Below, in pieces: positions 1 through 7,902 of a stretch of 64,000 nucleotides of DNA; within the stretch, counting starts at the first letter, position 1; every line of letters begins with the position of its first letter. The notes beneath the pieces were generated by a model. It saw nothing but the letters and a program-made list of their open reading frames with translations. It searched no databases and was not told where the DNA came from. This DNA comes from Nocardioides sp. URHA0032 (GTDB lineage Bacteria; Actinomycetota; Actinomycetes; Propionibacteriales; Nocardioidaceae), in contig NZ_JIAV01000020.1 in NCBI RefSeq assembly GCF_000620645.1, positions 186,001 through 250,000 of the forward strand, written 5' to 3'. Both the position numbers and the translations under genes were made by a program.

Positions 1-294
1 TCGTGGGTCAAGCTCGCGCCGGACGAGTGCGTGGAGCTCTTGGCGGCAGGTGTGAACGACCTGGGCGGGAGCCTGATGGAGGAGACGATCAGCCGGATGG
101 CCGGCTCGTCGAACGGCTCGATGAAGACGATCGCCGAGATCCGCGAGATGGCGACGCTGGCCGGGCGCCCGGCACGGCAGCGTGACACGACGTACGGGCC
201 TGTCAGTACCGAGCGTGCCGCGGCAGCCGAGTCGTTCGACGTCAGCGCTCCGCGGGTTCTCCCGGTCAGCGTCGGCTTCGTCGGTTCGCCATGA
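1..294 (+). CDS. fbiC: FbiC (CofG/CofH) C-terminus, F420 deazaflavin synthase, 5' end outside window
   Basis: This is the last 97 codons of a protein whose start lies left of the window. The segment around GGSLMEETISRMAGSS, followed by a helix ending in AGRPARQRDTTYG, matches the C-terminal end of the CofH half of FbiC, the radical SAM enzyme that joins tyrosine with 5-amino-6-ribitylamino-uracil to form the deazaflavin core (Fo) of coenzyme F420. Whether the missing part is a full CofG-CofH fusion or a stand-alone CofH cannot be seen. The tail after TTYG is not conserved. Its TGA overlaps the ATG of the next F420 gene (ATGA), so the two are translationally coupled. A downstream GTP cyclohydrolase II (6573-7331) belongs to the route that makes the ribitylamino-uracil substrate. 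Confidence 0.85.
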   Translation, partial: SWVKLAPDECVELLAAGVNDLGGSLMEETISRMAGSSNGSMKTIAEIREMATLAGRPARQRDTTYGPVSTERAAAAESFDVSAPRVLPVSVGFVGSP

Positions 295-980
295 GTGACT
301 CCACGGTGCTGCTCGTGCCGCAGAAGAACCTCGACCAGGCGAAGAGCAGGTTGACCCTGCCGCGCGCTCGCCGGCGGCAGCTGGCGGTCGCGATGCTGCG
401 AGCCGTGCTGACCAGCGCGACCGCGGCAGGGTTCGCAGCGGTGGTGGTGGTCCTCGACGAGCCGGACGACGAGCGGGAGGTCGCCGACCTCGACGTGACC
501 GCGTTCCACCCGGGGTGCCACGGGCTGAACGCCTCGCTCGCCGCCGCCGACGAGGCCGCACGCACGTGGTACGGCCCGGTGCGCCTGGCGGTGGTGCCGG
601 CGGACCTGCCGCTCGTGACCCCCGGGCTGCTCGACCTCTCGCTGCGGGCGGCGGAGCCGCACGCCCGGGCGTTCATCGCGGACCGGTCGTCGACGGGGAC
701 GACGCTCCTGTTCGCCGGAGCCGGCGTCGCGCTGCGGCCCGCCTACGGTCCGGGCTCCGCGGCCGCACATGCCGCCCAGGGCGCTTATCGAATCGACGAC
801 GCTGACCTCGACCTCCTCCGGCGCGACGTCGACGACCTGACGGACCTCGCGGCGGCGAACATCCATTTCCGACACACAGAACGATGGGGAGAGCAGCGTG
901 AAGCTCTTGGACGGCAGGACAGCACTCGTCACCGGCGGGGCGCAGGGTCTCGGTCTGGCGACCGTGGAGGCATTCGTTGA
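291..980 (+). CDS. fbiD: FbiD/CofC, phosphoenolpyruvate (2-phospholactate) guanylyltransferase
   Basis: In F420 assembly this enzyme activates phosphoenolpyruvate or 2-phospho-L-lactate with GTP before transfer to Fo. Family marks are visible: an N-terminal [13 protein letters not shown], the PADLPLVTP acidic segment (about residues 103-111), the STGTTLLFA strand (about 133-141) and [14 protein letters not shown] (about 152-165), ending in [10 protein letters not shown] (about 178-187). The family normally ends near there. This reading frame runs on for about 40 atypical residues and overlaps the start of the next gene by 83 bp (898-980), which is unusual here where overlaps are 4 bp. A lost stop or a small frameshift near 850-890 is possible. 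Start ATG overlaps the fbiC stop. Confidence 0.85.
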   Translation: MSDSTVLLVPQKNLDQAKSRLTLPRARRRQLAVAMLRAVLTSATAAGFAAVVVVLDEPDDEREVADLDVTAFHPGCHGLNASLAAADEAARTWYGPVRLAVVPADLPLVTPGLLDLSLRAAEPHARAFIADRSSTGTTLLFAGAGVALRPAYGPGSAAAHAAQGAYRIDDADLDLLRRDVDDLTDLAAANIHFRHTERWGEQREALGRQDSTRHRRGAGSRSGDRGGIR

Positions 981-1638
981 GGCGGGTGCGCAGGTGGTCA
1001 TCGCGGACCTCGACCTGGAGCACGCGCGTGCGGCAGCGGACGCCCTGCGGGACCGGGGAGCGGCGGAGGCGGTCCGCTGCGACGTGCAGGACGGCGACGA
1101 GGTGGGCGCTGCCGTTGCGACCGCTGTCGCGGTCTTCGGCTCCCTCGACGTCATGGTCAACAACGCGGGGATCGCGCGGGACGCAACCATGCGGCGGATG
1201 ACCGAGAGCCAGTTCGACCAGGTGATCTCGGTGCACCTGAAGGGCTGCTGGAACGGCCTGCGGCACGCCGCCGCCGTGATGCGCGAGCAGCGATCGGGCT
1301 CGATCATCAACCTGTCGTCGATCTCCGGGAAGGTCGGCTTCGTCGGCCAGACCAACTACTCGGCCGCCAAGGCCGGGATCGTCGGCATGACCAAGGCCGC
1401 CGCCAAGGAGCTGGCACACCTGGGCGTCCGTGTGAACGCCGTCCAGCCCGGCCTGATCCGGACGGCGATGACCGAGGCGATGCCGCAGCACATCTGGGAC
1501 ACGAAGCTGGCCGAGATCCCGCTCCAGCGTGCGGGCGAGCCGTCCGAGGTGGCCTCCGTGAACCTGTTCCTCGCGTCCGACATGTCGTCGTACCTCACCG
1601 GGACCGTCACCGAGGTCACCGGCGGACGGTACATGTGA
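898..1638 (+). CDS. SDR-family oxidoreductase (FabG-like)
   Basis: A classical short-chain dehydrogenase of 246 residues. The cofactor loop TGGAQGLG is at residues 12-19, NNAGIA follows the fourth strand, Ser140/141 lies in NLSSISG, and Tyr154 with Lys158 form the YxxxK site. The start GTG is preceded by GGGGAG and places the first strand five residues in, as is usual, so the start is trusted even though it overlaps the fbiD frame by 83 bp. An acidic residue (D38 in IADLDL) after strand 2 suggests NAD rather than NADP. The C-terminus (TEVTGGRYM) is typical of 3-oxoacyl-ACP reductase-like enzymes. The substrate is unknown; context is the F420/kgd cluster. Confidence 0.85.
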   Translation: MKLLDGRTALVTGGAQGLGLATVEAFVEAGAQVVIADLDLEHARAAADALRDRGAAEAVRCDVQDGDEVGAAVATAVAVFGSLDVMVNNAGIARDATMRRMTESQFDQVISVHLKGCWNGLRHAAAVMREQRSGSIINLSSISGKVGFVGQTNYSAAKAGIVGMTKAAAKELAHLGVRVNAVQPGLIRTAMTEAMPQHIWDTKLAEIPLQRAGEPSEVASVNLFLASDMSSYLTGTVTEVTGGRYM

Positions 1639-1701
1639 GATCGGGCCGACGTGGCGCCCCGGGGCGGCGGCCGCTGCCGCATGCCGGAACATTTCGCGGG
1701 A

Positions 1702-1753
1702 CGCCTGTGTTCGAAATAATGATGCAAGTTCAGGATAGAGAACGAAGGACGTC
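1702..1753 (+). promoter_or_regulatory. AT-rich leader and ribosome site before the binding-protein-like gene
   Basis: The stretch from about 1702 to 1740 (with AATAAT and GGATAGAG) is much richer in A/T than its surroundings and lies in the only sizeable gap of the left cluster. AAGGA at 1745-1749 sits 4 nt before the ATG at 1754. It probably carries an internal promoter for the genes from 1754 on. No clear operator is visible. Confidence 0.4.
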
Positions 1754-2593
1754 ATGATCCTCCTCGGTTACCGTGACCGGAACGTGCACGAGCTCATCGG
1801 TCACGCGGTGGCCGTCCGGGCGGGGAGCTACCGGCGCGTCGGCGTCGAGGTCCGGGCGGTGTCCGGCGCCGAGCACCCCGACGCAGCGCTCTCCGCAGGC
1901 CTGGGTGGGTCGCTGGTGGAGACGCTCAACGGCCAGCGGAGCTGGCGGGCTGCGCTCGTGCACACCCTGCACCCCCTGTTCTGGGGGTGGGGGCGCCCCG
2001 GCACCTCGTGGTCCGATGCCGGACGGGTCGCCGGTCACCCCCACGGATCGATCGTCTGGGCGTTCACGGAGAAGGTGCTCGGCGACCGCGGCGTCGCCAC
2101 CGAGGCTCTCGACGTGCAGCGCTTCCCGGTCGGGACCGAGGGGGACCGCCAGCGCCTCGAGGCGCTGAGGGCCGGCGCCGTCGACGTCGCCGTCGTGGGC
2201 ACGGCGTTCGCGCCCAGCGCCCTGGAGCGGCTGGGGCTCGTCCAGCTCGTGTTCTTCGGGGACGAGATCAGGTTCCCGACCGCCGGGGTCGCCGTCGACA
2301 CGGAGCTCGTCCCCCCGGACGACCCGGGGGTGCGAGCGGTGGTGGAGGCGCAGCGAGAGGCCCTCGGCCTGATCCGGTCCCAGGCGCCGGTGGCGGTCGA
2401 CGCCGCCCTCGAGCTCCTGCCGGGCGCGACGCGCGAGGACGCAGAGGGTCTGCTCAGCCACTACCTGGCCCCGCAGTACGGCCCGGCCCGCACGGACGTC
2501 GACGCCGTCGGCGGCGACGCGATCGCCTGGCTCTCGCAGGTCCTGACCGCGGCGCCGGGTCCGGCGCAGACCTTCTACGAGGAGATCCGATGA
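1754..2593 (+). CDS. Binding-protein-like protein (NMT1/THI5-like fold) without signal peptide
   Basis: A 279-residue protein resembling the type-2 periplasmic binding proteins of nitrate/sulfonate/aromatic uptake systems: a strand-rich N-terminal lobe (HELIGHAVAVRAGSYRRVGVEV), a middle segment AGAVDVAVVGTAFAP (about residues 139-153) of the 'G-x-x-D' ligand-hinge type, and a C-terminal helical region. It has no signal peptide or lipobox and no ABC permease or ATPase next to it, so it is unlikely to be an ordinary importer subunit. Enzymes such as DszB and pyrimidine synthases adopted this fold in the cytoplasm, so an enzymatic role is an inference worth noting. Its stop overlaps the next ATG (ATGA). 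Confidence 0.6.
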   Translation: MILLGYRDRNVHELIGHAVAVRAGSYRRVGVEVRAVSGAEHPDAALSAGLGGSLVETLNGQRSWRAALVHTLHPLFWGWGRPGTSWSDAGRVAGHPHGSIVWAFTEKVLGDRGVATEALDVQRFPVGTEGDRQRLEALRAGAVDVAVVGTAFAPSALERLGLVQLVFFGDEIRFPTAGVAVDTELVPPDDPGVRAVVEAQREALGLIRSQAPVAVDAALELLPGATREDAEGLLSHYLAPQYGPARTDVDAVGGDAIAWLSQVLTAAPGPAQTFYEEIR

Positions 2594-3027
2594 CGTCGGC
2601 ACGACGTGAGCAGCTGGTGGTCGAGGCGACGCACGCAACCAAGGGCCTCGCCGTCACCGCGCGCAGCCACGGGTTCACGATCGACGAAGCCGAGAAGTAC
2701 GGCGGGCACGACGCCGGTGCGAATCCGGTCGAGCACATGCTCGCCGGTCTCGCAGCCGCCTCGCTGGTGGTCCTCCGGATCCTGGGCCAGCCCGACATCG
2801 CCGCTGCTGCGCGGCTCACGATCTCGGCGACCCTGAACGTCGATCGGGTGATGGGGGTCGACGACGGGGCCGCGTTCGACCTGATCACCCTCGACTGGGA
2901 GGTCGAGGACGAAGACCACGCCGCACGGCTGCGCCGGGTCCTTCCGGACCTGGCAGCGCGCCGGCCAGGACAGGCGCTCGTCGACGGCGCGGCGGTCGTC
3001 GTCGAGGAGATCACAGCTCGTTCATGA
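2590..3027 (+). CDS. OsmC family protein
   Basis: 145 residues. The start ATG overlaps the preceding TGA by 4 bp. The sequence has the OsmC/Ohr layout: an N-terminal beta sheet, then the long helix GANPVEHMLAGLAAASLVVLRIL. In active OsmC/Ohr proteins this helix begins with a reactive Cys (ACxA) and a second Cys occurs later. Here the corresponding place reads AAAS and no cysteine is visible in the protein, so a classic thiol peroxidase activity against organic hydroperoxides is doubtful. It may instead be one of the non-catalytic OsmC-like proteins. Co-translation with the binding-protein-like gene suggests a shared task. Confidence 0.7.
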   Translation: MTSARREQLVVEATHATKGLAVTARSHGFTIDEAEKYGGHDAGANPVEHMLAGLAAASLVVLRILGQPDIAAAARLTISATLNVDRVMGVDDGAAFDLITLDWEVEDEDHAARLRRVLPDLAARRPGQALVDGAAVVVEEITARS

Positions 3028-3117
3028 GCCCGGTCGCGAGGGAGCGACTGTCGGCTGCACGGAAGCAAGCAAGGAGACGAGTCGGGAGCTGATCCCGAGT
3101 CGAAGGTGGAGATGGCA

Positions 3118-6100
3118 ATGACAGCAGAGACCCTGGACCCCCAGGCGAGGACGATCCCGGCACCGGTCAACGGCGTGCCGAGGCCAGCAGTGCCGGCGGA
3201 GCCTGTCGCCGGGGACGCGCGTGACGAGGCGACCGTCGAGCCTCTGCGGGGGGTGGCCCGGACGATCGCGGCGAACATGGACCTGAGCCTGGGCGTCCCG
3301 ACAGCGACGAGCGTGCGGACGGTGTCCGCGAAGGTCCTGGTCGAGAACAGGGCCGCGATCAACGAGCACCTCGGCCGTACGGTCGGCGGCAAGCTCACGT
3401 TCACGCACCTGATCGGCTGGGCCCTGGTCAGGTCCCTGCGGACCTTCCCAGGGATGAACGCCCACTACGAGGAGCAGGGTGGGCGGCCGGTGCTCGTCAC
3501 GCCGGCGCACGTGAACCTCGGTGTCGCGGTCGACGTCGTCCGGGCGGACGGAACACGGACCCTGGTCGTGCCCAGTGTGAAGCGCGCTGACGAGATGGGC
3601 TTCCGCGAGTTCGTCGACGCGTACGACGACCTCGTGCGGCGCGCCGGCCGGAACGCGCTCGTGCCGGCGGACCACGCCGGCGCCACGCTGTCGCTCACCA
3701 ACCCCGGAGGGGTCGGCACCCAGCAGTCGATTCCCCGGCTGATGGCCGGACAGGGCCTGATCATCGGCGCGGGATCACTCGAGGTCCCCGCCGGATACAG
3801 CGGAGCGTCCGGGCACGCCCTGGCTGACCTCGGCGTCGGGCCGGTCATCACCCTGACGAGCACCTACGACCACCGCGTGATCCAGGGTGCGGCGTCGGGT
3901 GAGCTGCTCCGCGCGGTCGACCGGCTGTTGAACGGTGCCGACGACTTCTACGAGGAGATCTACGCGGTCCTCAAGATCCCGTACGCCCCGGTCGAGGCGG
4001 CCACGGACGTCTACGTCCGCGAGGACTCCGAGGTCGGCCGGCAGGCGCGCGTCCAGGCGCTCATCGAGGCGTACCGGATGCGGGGACACCTGATCGCCGA
4101 CGTCGATCCCGTCGCCTACCAGCAACGCTCCAACCTGGACCTCGCGCTCTCGAGCCACGGGCTGACCCTCTGGGACCTCGATCGGGAGCACGTCGCGGGT
4201 GACCTCGGCGGCTCGGGTCCCCGCCGACTACCGCTGCGCGACATCCTGAGCATCCTGCGCGACGCCTACTGCCGGACCCTCGGGGTCGAGTACATGCACA
4301 TCGCAGACCCGGTCCAGCGGCGCTGGTTCCAGGAGCGGCTCGAGAAGCCGTACCGGCGCCCGAGCCACGAGCAGCAGGTCCGCATCCTGGCGAAGCTCAA
4401 CCAGGCCGAGGCGTTCGAGACGTTCCTGCAGACCAAGTACGTCGGTCAGACGCGGTTCAGCCTGGAGGGCTCGGAGGCGCTGCTCCCGCTGCTCGACGAG
4501 CTGATGAGCGAGGCTGCTGTCGAGGGGTTCGACGGCGCGGAGCTCGCCATGGCCCACCGGGGCCGCCTGAACGTCCTGACGAACATCGCGGGCAAGCGGT
4601 TCTCGGAGCTCTTCCGGGAGTTCGACGGGACCCAGGAGCTCGACGGGTCCGGTGACGTGAAGTACCACCTCGGCACGTCCGGCGTGTATCGGGGCCTCCA
4701 GGGGCAGGAGCTGCCGGTCCACATGACCGCGAACCCGTCGCACCTCGAAGCCGTCGACGCCGTCCTGATGGGCACCACCCGGGCGCAGCAGGACCGGAGG
4801 GGGAGCCGGAGCTCGACGCTTCCGGTGATCATCCACGGTGACGCCGCGATGGCCGGGCAGGGTGTCGTCAGCGAGACCGTTCAGATGTCCAAGCTGGCCG
4901 CCTACGACATCGGCGGCAGCATCCGGATCACGGTGAACAACCAGATCGGTTTCACCACCCTGCCGAGCGACGCGCGGAGCTCGACGTACGCCACGGACGT
5001 CGTGAAGGCGGTGCAGGCGCCGGTCCTCCACGTCAACGGTGACGACCCCGAGGCAGTCGTGCGCGCCGCGCAGCTCGCCTTCGACTACCGCCAGACCTTC
5101 CACCGCGACGTGGTCATCGACCTCATCGGGTACCGCCGTCGCGGCCACAACGAGGCCGACGACCCGTCGATGACACAACCGGGGATGTACGACCTCATCG
5201 GTGGCAAGGCCAGCGTGCGGAGCGTGTACCTCGACGCACTCCTTCGCCGTGGCGACGTGAGCCAGGCAGAGTTCGACGCCGCCCACCGCGACTTCGAGAC
5301 CGTCCTCGAGCAGGCGTTCGCGCAGGCGCGTGAGGACGAGCGGCGGCCCGCGCCGCCCGAGGAGCAACGCTCGGGGGCTCCGGCGCCGGACTCGACCCGA
5401 CCGACCGTGCACGACCTGGGCCGACTGGCCGAGGTGATCACGACACCGCAGGCCGGCTTCGTCCCGCATCCGCGGGTGGCGAAGCTGCTGGCGAAGCGAC
5501 GGGAGTCCGTCCTCACCGGCGAGCTCGACTGGGCGACCGGTGAGCTGCTCGCCCTGGGCAGCCTGGCGCACGAGGGCACTCCGGTCCGTCTGGTCGGCCA
5601 GGACTCCGGTCGCGGAACGTTCGCGCAGCGGCACGCCCTGGTCTACGACCGCCTGACCGGCGCGCGCTGGTCGGCACTGGAGGCCGCCGCCGCGGACGGA
5701 GTTCGCGCAGGCGTCCACGACTCGTTCCTGAGCGAGTACGCCGCGATGGCCTTCGAGTACGGCTACTCGGTGGAGAGCCCCGAGTCCCTGGTGCTGTGGG
5801 AGGCGCAGTTCGGTGACTTCGCGAACGGTGCCCAGATCGTCGTCGACGAGTTCCTGTCGTCCGCCGAGCAGAAGTGGGGGCAGCGCAGCTCACTGGTGCT
5901 GCTGCTGCCGCATGGGCTCGAGGGCAAGGGCCCCGACCACTCGTCGGGCCGGATCGAGCGGTTCCTGCAGCTCTGTGCCGAGAACAACATGATCGTCGCT
6001 CAGCCGACCACGCCCGCGTCGTACTTCCACCTGCTCCGCGAACAGGCGGCCCGCTCGCCGCGGAAGCCCCTGGTCGTCTTCACGCCCAAGTCGATGCTCC

Positions 6101-6573
6101 GTGCCCGTGGCGCGACCAGCACCGTCGACGAGCTGGCCGGCGGGACCTTCGCCCCGGTCCTGGACGACGCGCGGATCAAGGACCCCGCAGCGGTGCGGCG
6201 CGTCCTCGTCGTGTCCGGAAAGATCTACTACGAGGTGCAGAGCCGCCTCGAGAAGCTCGCGCCGGAGGTGGCTCAGGCCGTCGCGGTGGTGCGGCTGGAA
6301 CAGCTGTACCCCGCACCGGTGGAGCAGCTGCGGGCTGTCCTGGACCGGTATCAGGCGGCCGAGTGCGTGTGGCTCCAGGAGGAGCCCCGGAACCAGGGTG
6401 CCTGGACGTTCATGGCGACCGAGGTGTTTCCCGCGCTCGATCGAACGAGCCGAGTCGTCTCTCGGCCGCCCGCTGCTGCGCCGGCCACGGGCTCGCCGGC
6501 GCGTCATGCTGCCGAGGACGCTGCGTTGATCGCAGAGGCGCTCTCCATCGGCCCCGCCCCGCGGGAGCTGTGA
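3118..6573 (+). CDS. Kgd-like 2-oxoglutarate decarboxylase / E2-E1 fusion
   Basis: About 1151 residues in the Kgd (SucA with E2 domain) arrangement of actinobacteria: a Pro/Ala-rich linker, a 2-oxoacid dehydrogenase acyltransferase domain (about residues 40-275, with TYDHRVIQGA), and then a thiamine-diphosphate E1o domain (DAYCRTLGVEYMHI; GDAAMAGQGVVSETVQMSK and the NNQIGFTT part of the ThDP site; WEAQFGDFANGAQIVVDEF; C-terminal EEPRNQGAW). Typical Kgd proteins (about 1230 residues) begin with a short E1 tail of the form NEWLVEEMYxxF, which is missing here. The gene may therefore be a divergent paralogue rather than the housekeeping copy. Known reactions of the family are decarboxylation of 2-oxoglutarate and carboligation to 2-hydroxy-3-oxoadipate. 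AAGGTGGAG before the ATG at 3118 favours that start over GTG 3106. Stop overlaps the ribA start by 1 nt. Confidence 0.85.
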   Translation: MTAETLDPQARTIPAPVNGVPRPAVPAEPVAGDARDEATVEPLRGVARTIAANMDLSLGVPTATSVRTVSAKVLVENRAAINEHLGRTVGGKLTFTHLIGWALVRSLRTFPGMNAHYEEQGGRPVLVTPAHVNLGVAVDVVRADGTRTLVVPSVKRADEMGFREFVDAYDDLVRRAGRNALVPADHAGATLSLTNPGGVGTQQSIPRLMAGQGLIIGAGSLEVPAGYSGASGHALADLGVGPVITLTSTYDHRVIQGAASGELLRAVDRLLNGADDFYEEIYAVLKIPYAPVEAATDVYVREDSEVGRQARVQALIEAYRMRGHLIADVDPVAYQQRSNLDLALSSHGLTLWDLDREHVAGDLGGSGPRRLPLRDILSILRDAYCRTLGVEYMHIADPVQRRWFQERLEKPYRRPSHEQQVRILAKLNQAEAFETFLQTKYVGQTRFSLEGSEALLPLLDELMSEAAVEGFDGAELAMAHRGRLNVLTNIAGKRFSELFREFDGTQELDGSGDVKYHLGTSGVYRGLQGQELPVHMTANPSHLEAVDAVLMGTTRAQQDRRGSRSSTLPVIIHGDAAMAGQGVVSETVQMSKLAAYDIGGSIRITVNNQIGFTTLPSDARSSTYATDVVKAVQAPVLHVNGDDPEAVVRAAQLAFDYRQTFHRDVVIDLIGYRRRGHNEADDPSMTQPGMYDLIGGKASVRSVYLDALLRRGDVSQAEFDAAHRDFETVLEQAFAQAREDERRPAPPEEQRSGAPAPDSTRPTVHDLGRLAEVITTPQAGFVPHPRVAKLLAKRRESVLTGELDWATGELLALGSLAHEGTPVRLVGQDSGRGTFAQRHALVYDRLTGARWSALEAAAADGVRAGVHDSFLSEYAAMAFEYGYSVESPESLVLWEAQFGDFANGAQIVVDEFLSSAEQKWGQRSSLVLLLPHGLEGKGPDHSSGRIERFLQLCAENNMIVAQPTTPASYFHLLREQAARSPRKPLVVFTPKSMLRARGATSTVDELAGGTFAPVLDDARIKDPAAVRRVLVVSGKIYYEVQSRLEKLAPEVAQAVAVVRLEQLYPAPVEQLRAVLDRYQAAECVWLQEEPRNQGAWTFMATEVFPALDRTSRVVSRPPAAAPATGSPARHAAEDAALIAEALSIGPAPREL

Positions 6574-7331
6574 TGGAACCCGAGTCGGTCGTCTCGATGT
6601 CGGAGGAGGCGCTCAAGTCCTGCCCGGTGGGCGTCCGGCACTTCGAGGTCGCAGGCTTCGACCCTCCTGTCGACCGGGCGCCCCCTGAGGCCGGTAGGGC
6701 GAGGTCGAGGTACGCGGCGCCGGGGCCGCCGGCGCCGACGGTGAGGACCTCTGTCGAGCTCAACCTCCGTCTTCCGAGCCGGGCCGTGGTTCCGGCGCGC
6801 GTGATCACTTTCCGGGATCTCGCCGATGGTGGCGAGCACGTCGCGGTCGCCCTGGGGGAGCAGGTCGCGGCTCGCCGCGCGGGTCGTCCTCCGCTGGTCC
6901 GCATGCACTCCGAGTGCCTGACAGGAGACGTCTTGTGCTCGGCCAGGTGCGACTGCGGTCCTCAGCTGCGAGAGGCGCTGGAGGCACTTCATCGCGAAGG
7001 TGGGTACCTGCTCTACCTTCGTCAAGAGGGCCGCGGCATCGGTCTCTACTCGAAGATCGACGCCTATGCCCTCCAAGATGACGGGCTCGACACCTTCGCT
7101 GCCAACAGGGCGCTCGGATTCGCCGATGACGAGCGCGACTACGAGGTCGCGGCGCAGATGCTGCAGGCGCTCGGTGTGGGCGCCGTCGAGTTGCTGACCA
7201 ACAACCGGACGAAGACCCGAGCGCTCGAGTCGTTCGGGATCTCCGTGGTGCGCCAACGCCCGACCGGGGTGTTCGAGACGCCGGAGAACTCCCGATACCT
7301 GGCGGCGAAGGCCGAGGCCGGGCGCGGCTGA
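6573..7331 (+). CDS. ribA: GTP cyclohydrolase II (RibA-type)
   Basis: 252 residues. The GCHII core is clear: the zinc-binding cysteines in HSECLTGDVLCSARCDCG (about residues 111-128), LRQEGRGIGL (about 149-158, catalytic Tyr/Arg segment LYLRQEGRG) and LLTNNRTKTRAL (about 208-219). It opens GTP to 2,5-diamino-6-ribosylamino-pyrimidinone, the first step to riboflavin and to 5-amino-6-ribitylamino-uracil, a substrate of FbiC. There is no DHBP synthase (RibB) domain. The first 75 residues are a low-conservation extension. Sitting in one transcription unit with fbiC and fbiD, it may serve F420 rather than bulk riboflavin production (inference). The stop of the kgd-like gene shares one base with its ATG. 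Confidence 0.9.
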   Translation: MEPESVVSMSEEALKSCPVGVRHFEVAGFDPPVDRAPPEAGRARSRYAAPGPPAPTVRTSVELNLRLPSRAVVPARVITFRDLADGGEHVAVALGEQVAARRAGRPPLVRMHSECLTGDVLCSARCDCGPQLREALEALHREGGYLLYLRQEGRGIGLYSKIDAYALQDDGLDTFAANRALGFADDERDYEVAAQMLQALGVGAVELLTNNRTKTRALESFGISVVRQRPTGVFETPENSRYLAAKAEAGRG

Positions 7332-7347
7332 CGCGCAGCCGCACCAC

Positions 7348-7410
7348 GAGGGCGCTCGAACTCGCTCACTCGCGCCCGTCGCGGTCCCGACGGGCTACGA
7401 AGGCGCCCTC
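7348..7410 (+). terminator. Nested inverted repeats after the left cluster
   Basis: Two nested perfect inverted repeats: outer arms GAGGGCGC (7348-7355) and GCGCCCTC (7403-7410), inner hairpin GCCCGTCG (7374-7381) with CGACGGGC (7388-7395) and a 6-nt loop. They begin 17 nt after the ribA stop, so a transcription terminator without a U-run is the likely role. The rest of 7332-7534 shows nothing else. Confidence 0.55.
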
Positions 7411-7534
7411 CGGGCCGCCACCTCGTCGGAGCGCCTCGCGCCCTGGTGTCGTCCCGGACGACCTCTGGTGCGTTCGGCGTCGGTTGGCCGCACACTGGTG
7501 GGAACCCCGTGCCCCCTTCCTACGGAGCGAGACG

Positions 7535-7729
7535 ATGCCCACCTACCGGATGATGTACGGCGAGACCGAGGCCGACGCGGTGACCGAGACCTATGACGGT
7601 GTCGACGTCGAACGTGAAGACGGCTGGGTGGTCTTCTTCCGTGGTCGCGAGGCCATCCTGCGCGTGCAGGAGGCTCACGTCTGGTCCCTCGAGCAGGTGT
7701 CCGACGACGACTCCTCGGCTGCCGACTAG
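7535..7729 (+). CDS. Small conserved-looking hypothetical protein
   Basis: A 64-residue soluble protein, rich in Glu, Asp and Val, with alternating hydrophobic patterns (ADAVTETYDGVDVERED, WVVFFRGREAILRVQEAHV) compatible with a small beta-sheet fold and a disordered acidic tail. GGAGCGAGACG precedes the ATG at 7535; an upstream in-frame GTG at 7484 would add 17 unconvincing residues. No function is recognised. Confidence 0.6.
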   Translation: MPTYRMMYGETEADAVTETYDGVDVEREDGWVVFFRGREAILRVQEAHVWSLEQVSDDDSSAAD

Positions 7730-7869
7730 GCGTCCGGCGGGCCGGCTGGACGCGGCCGGAGCGCTCACGACCCCGGTGTCGTGACCGCGACCTGGATCAC
7801 CCGGTCCACTGCCGCGGGTCCCGGCACCATCGCGCTCGACTTGCGTCCGGGCGCCGCGCCGTGTTCACT

Positions 7870-7891
7870 AAACAGAACATCTATTCTGTTT
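7870..7891. promoter_or_regulatory. Palindromic operator, probable TetR site
   Basis: A perfect inverted repeat with 8-bp arms AAACAGAA (7870-7877) and TTCTGTTT (7884-7891) around a 6-bp centre. It is AT-rich in an otherwise GC-rich region and ends just before the GGAGG (7893-7897) of the membrane-protein gene that starts at 7903. The TetR regulator encoded at 8919-9506 is the obvious candidate ligand-controlled repressor. Nothing else is apparent in 7730-7869. Confidence 0.75.
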
Positions 7892-7902
7892 TGGAGGACG
7901 TC

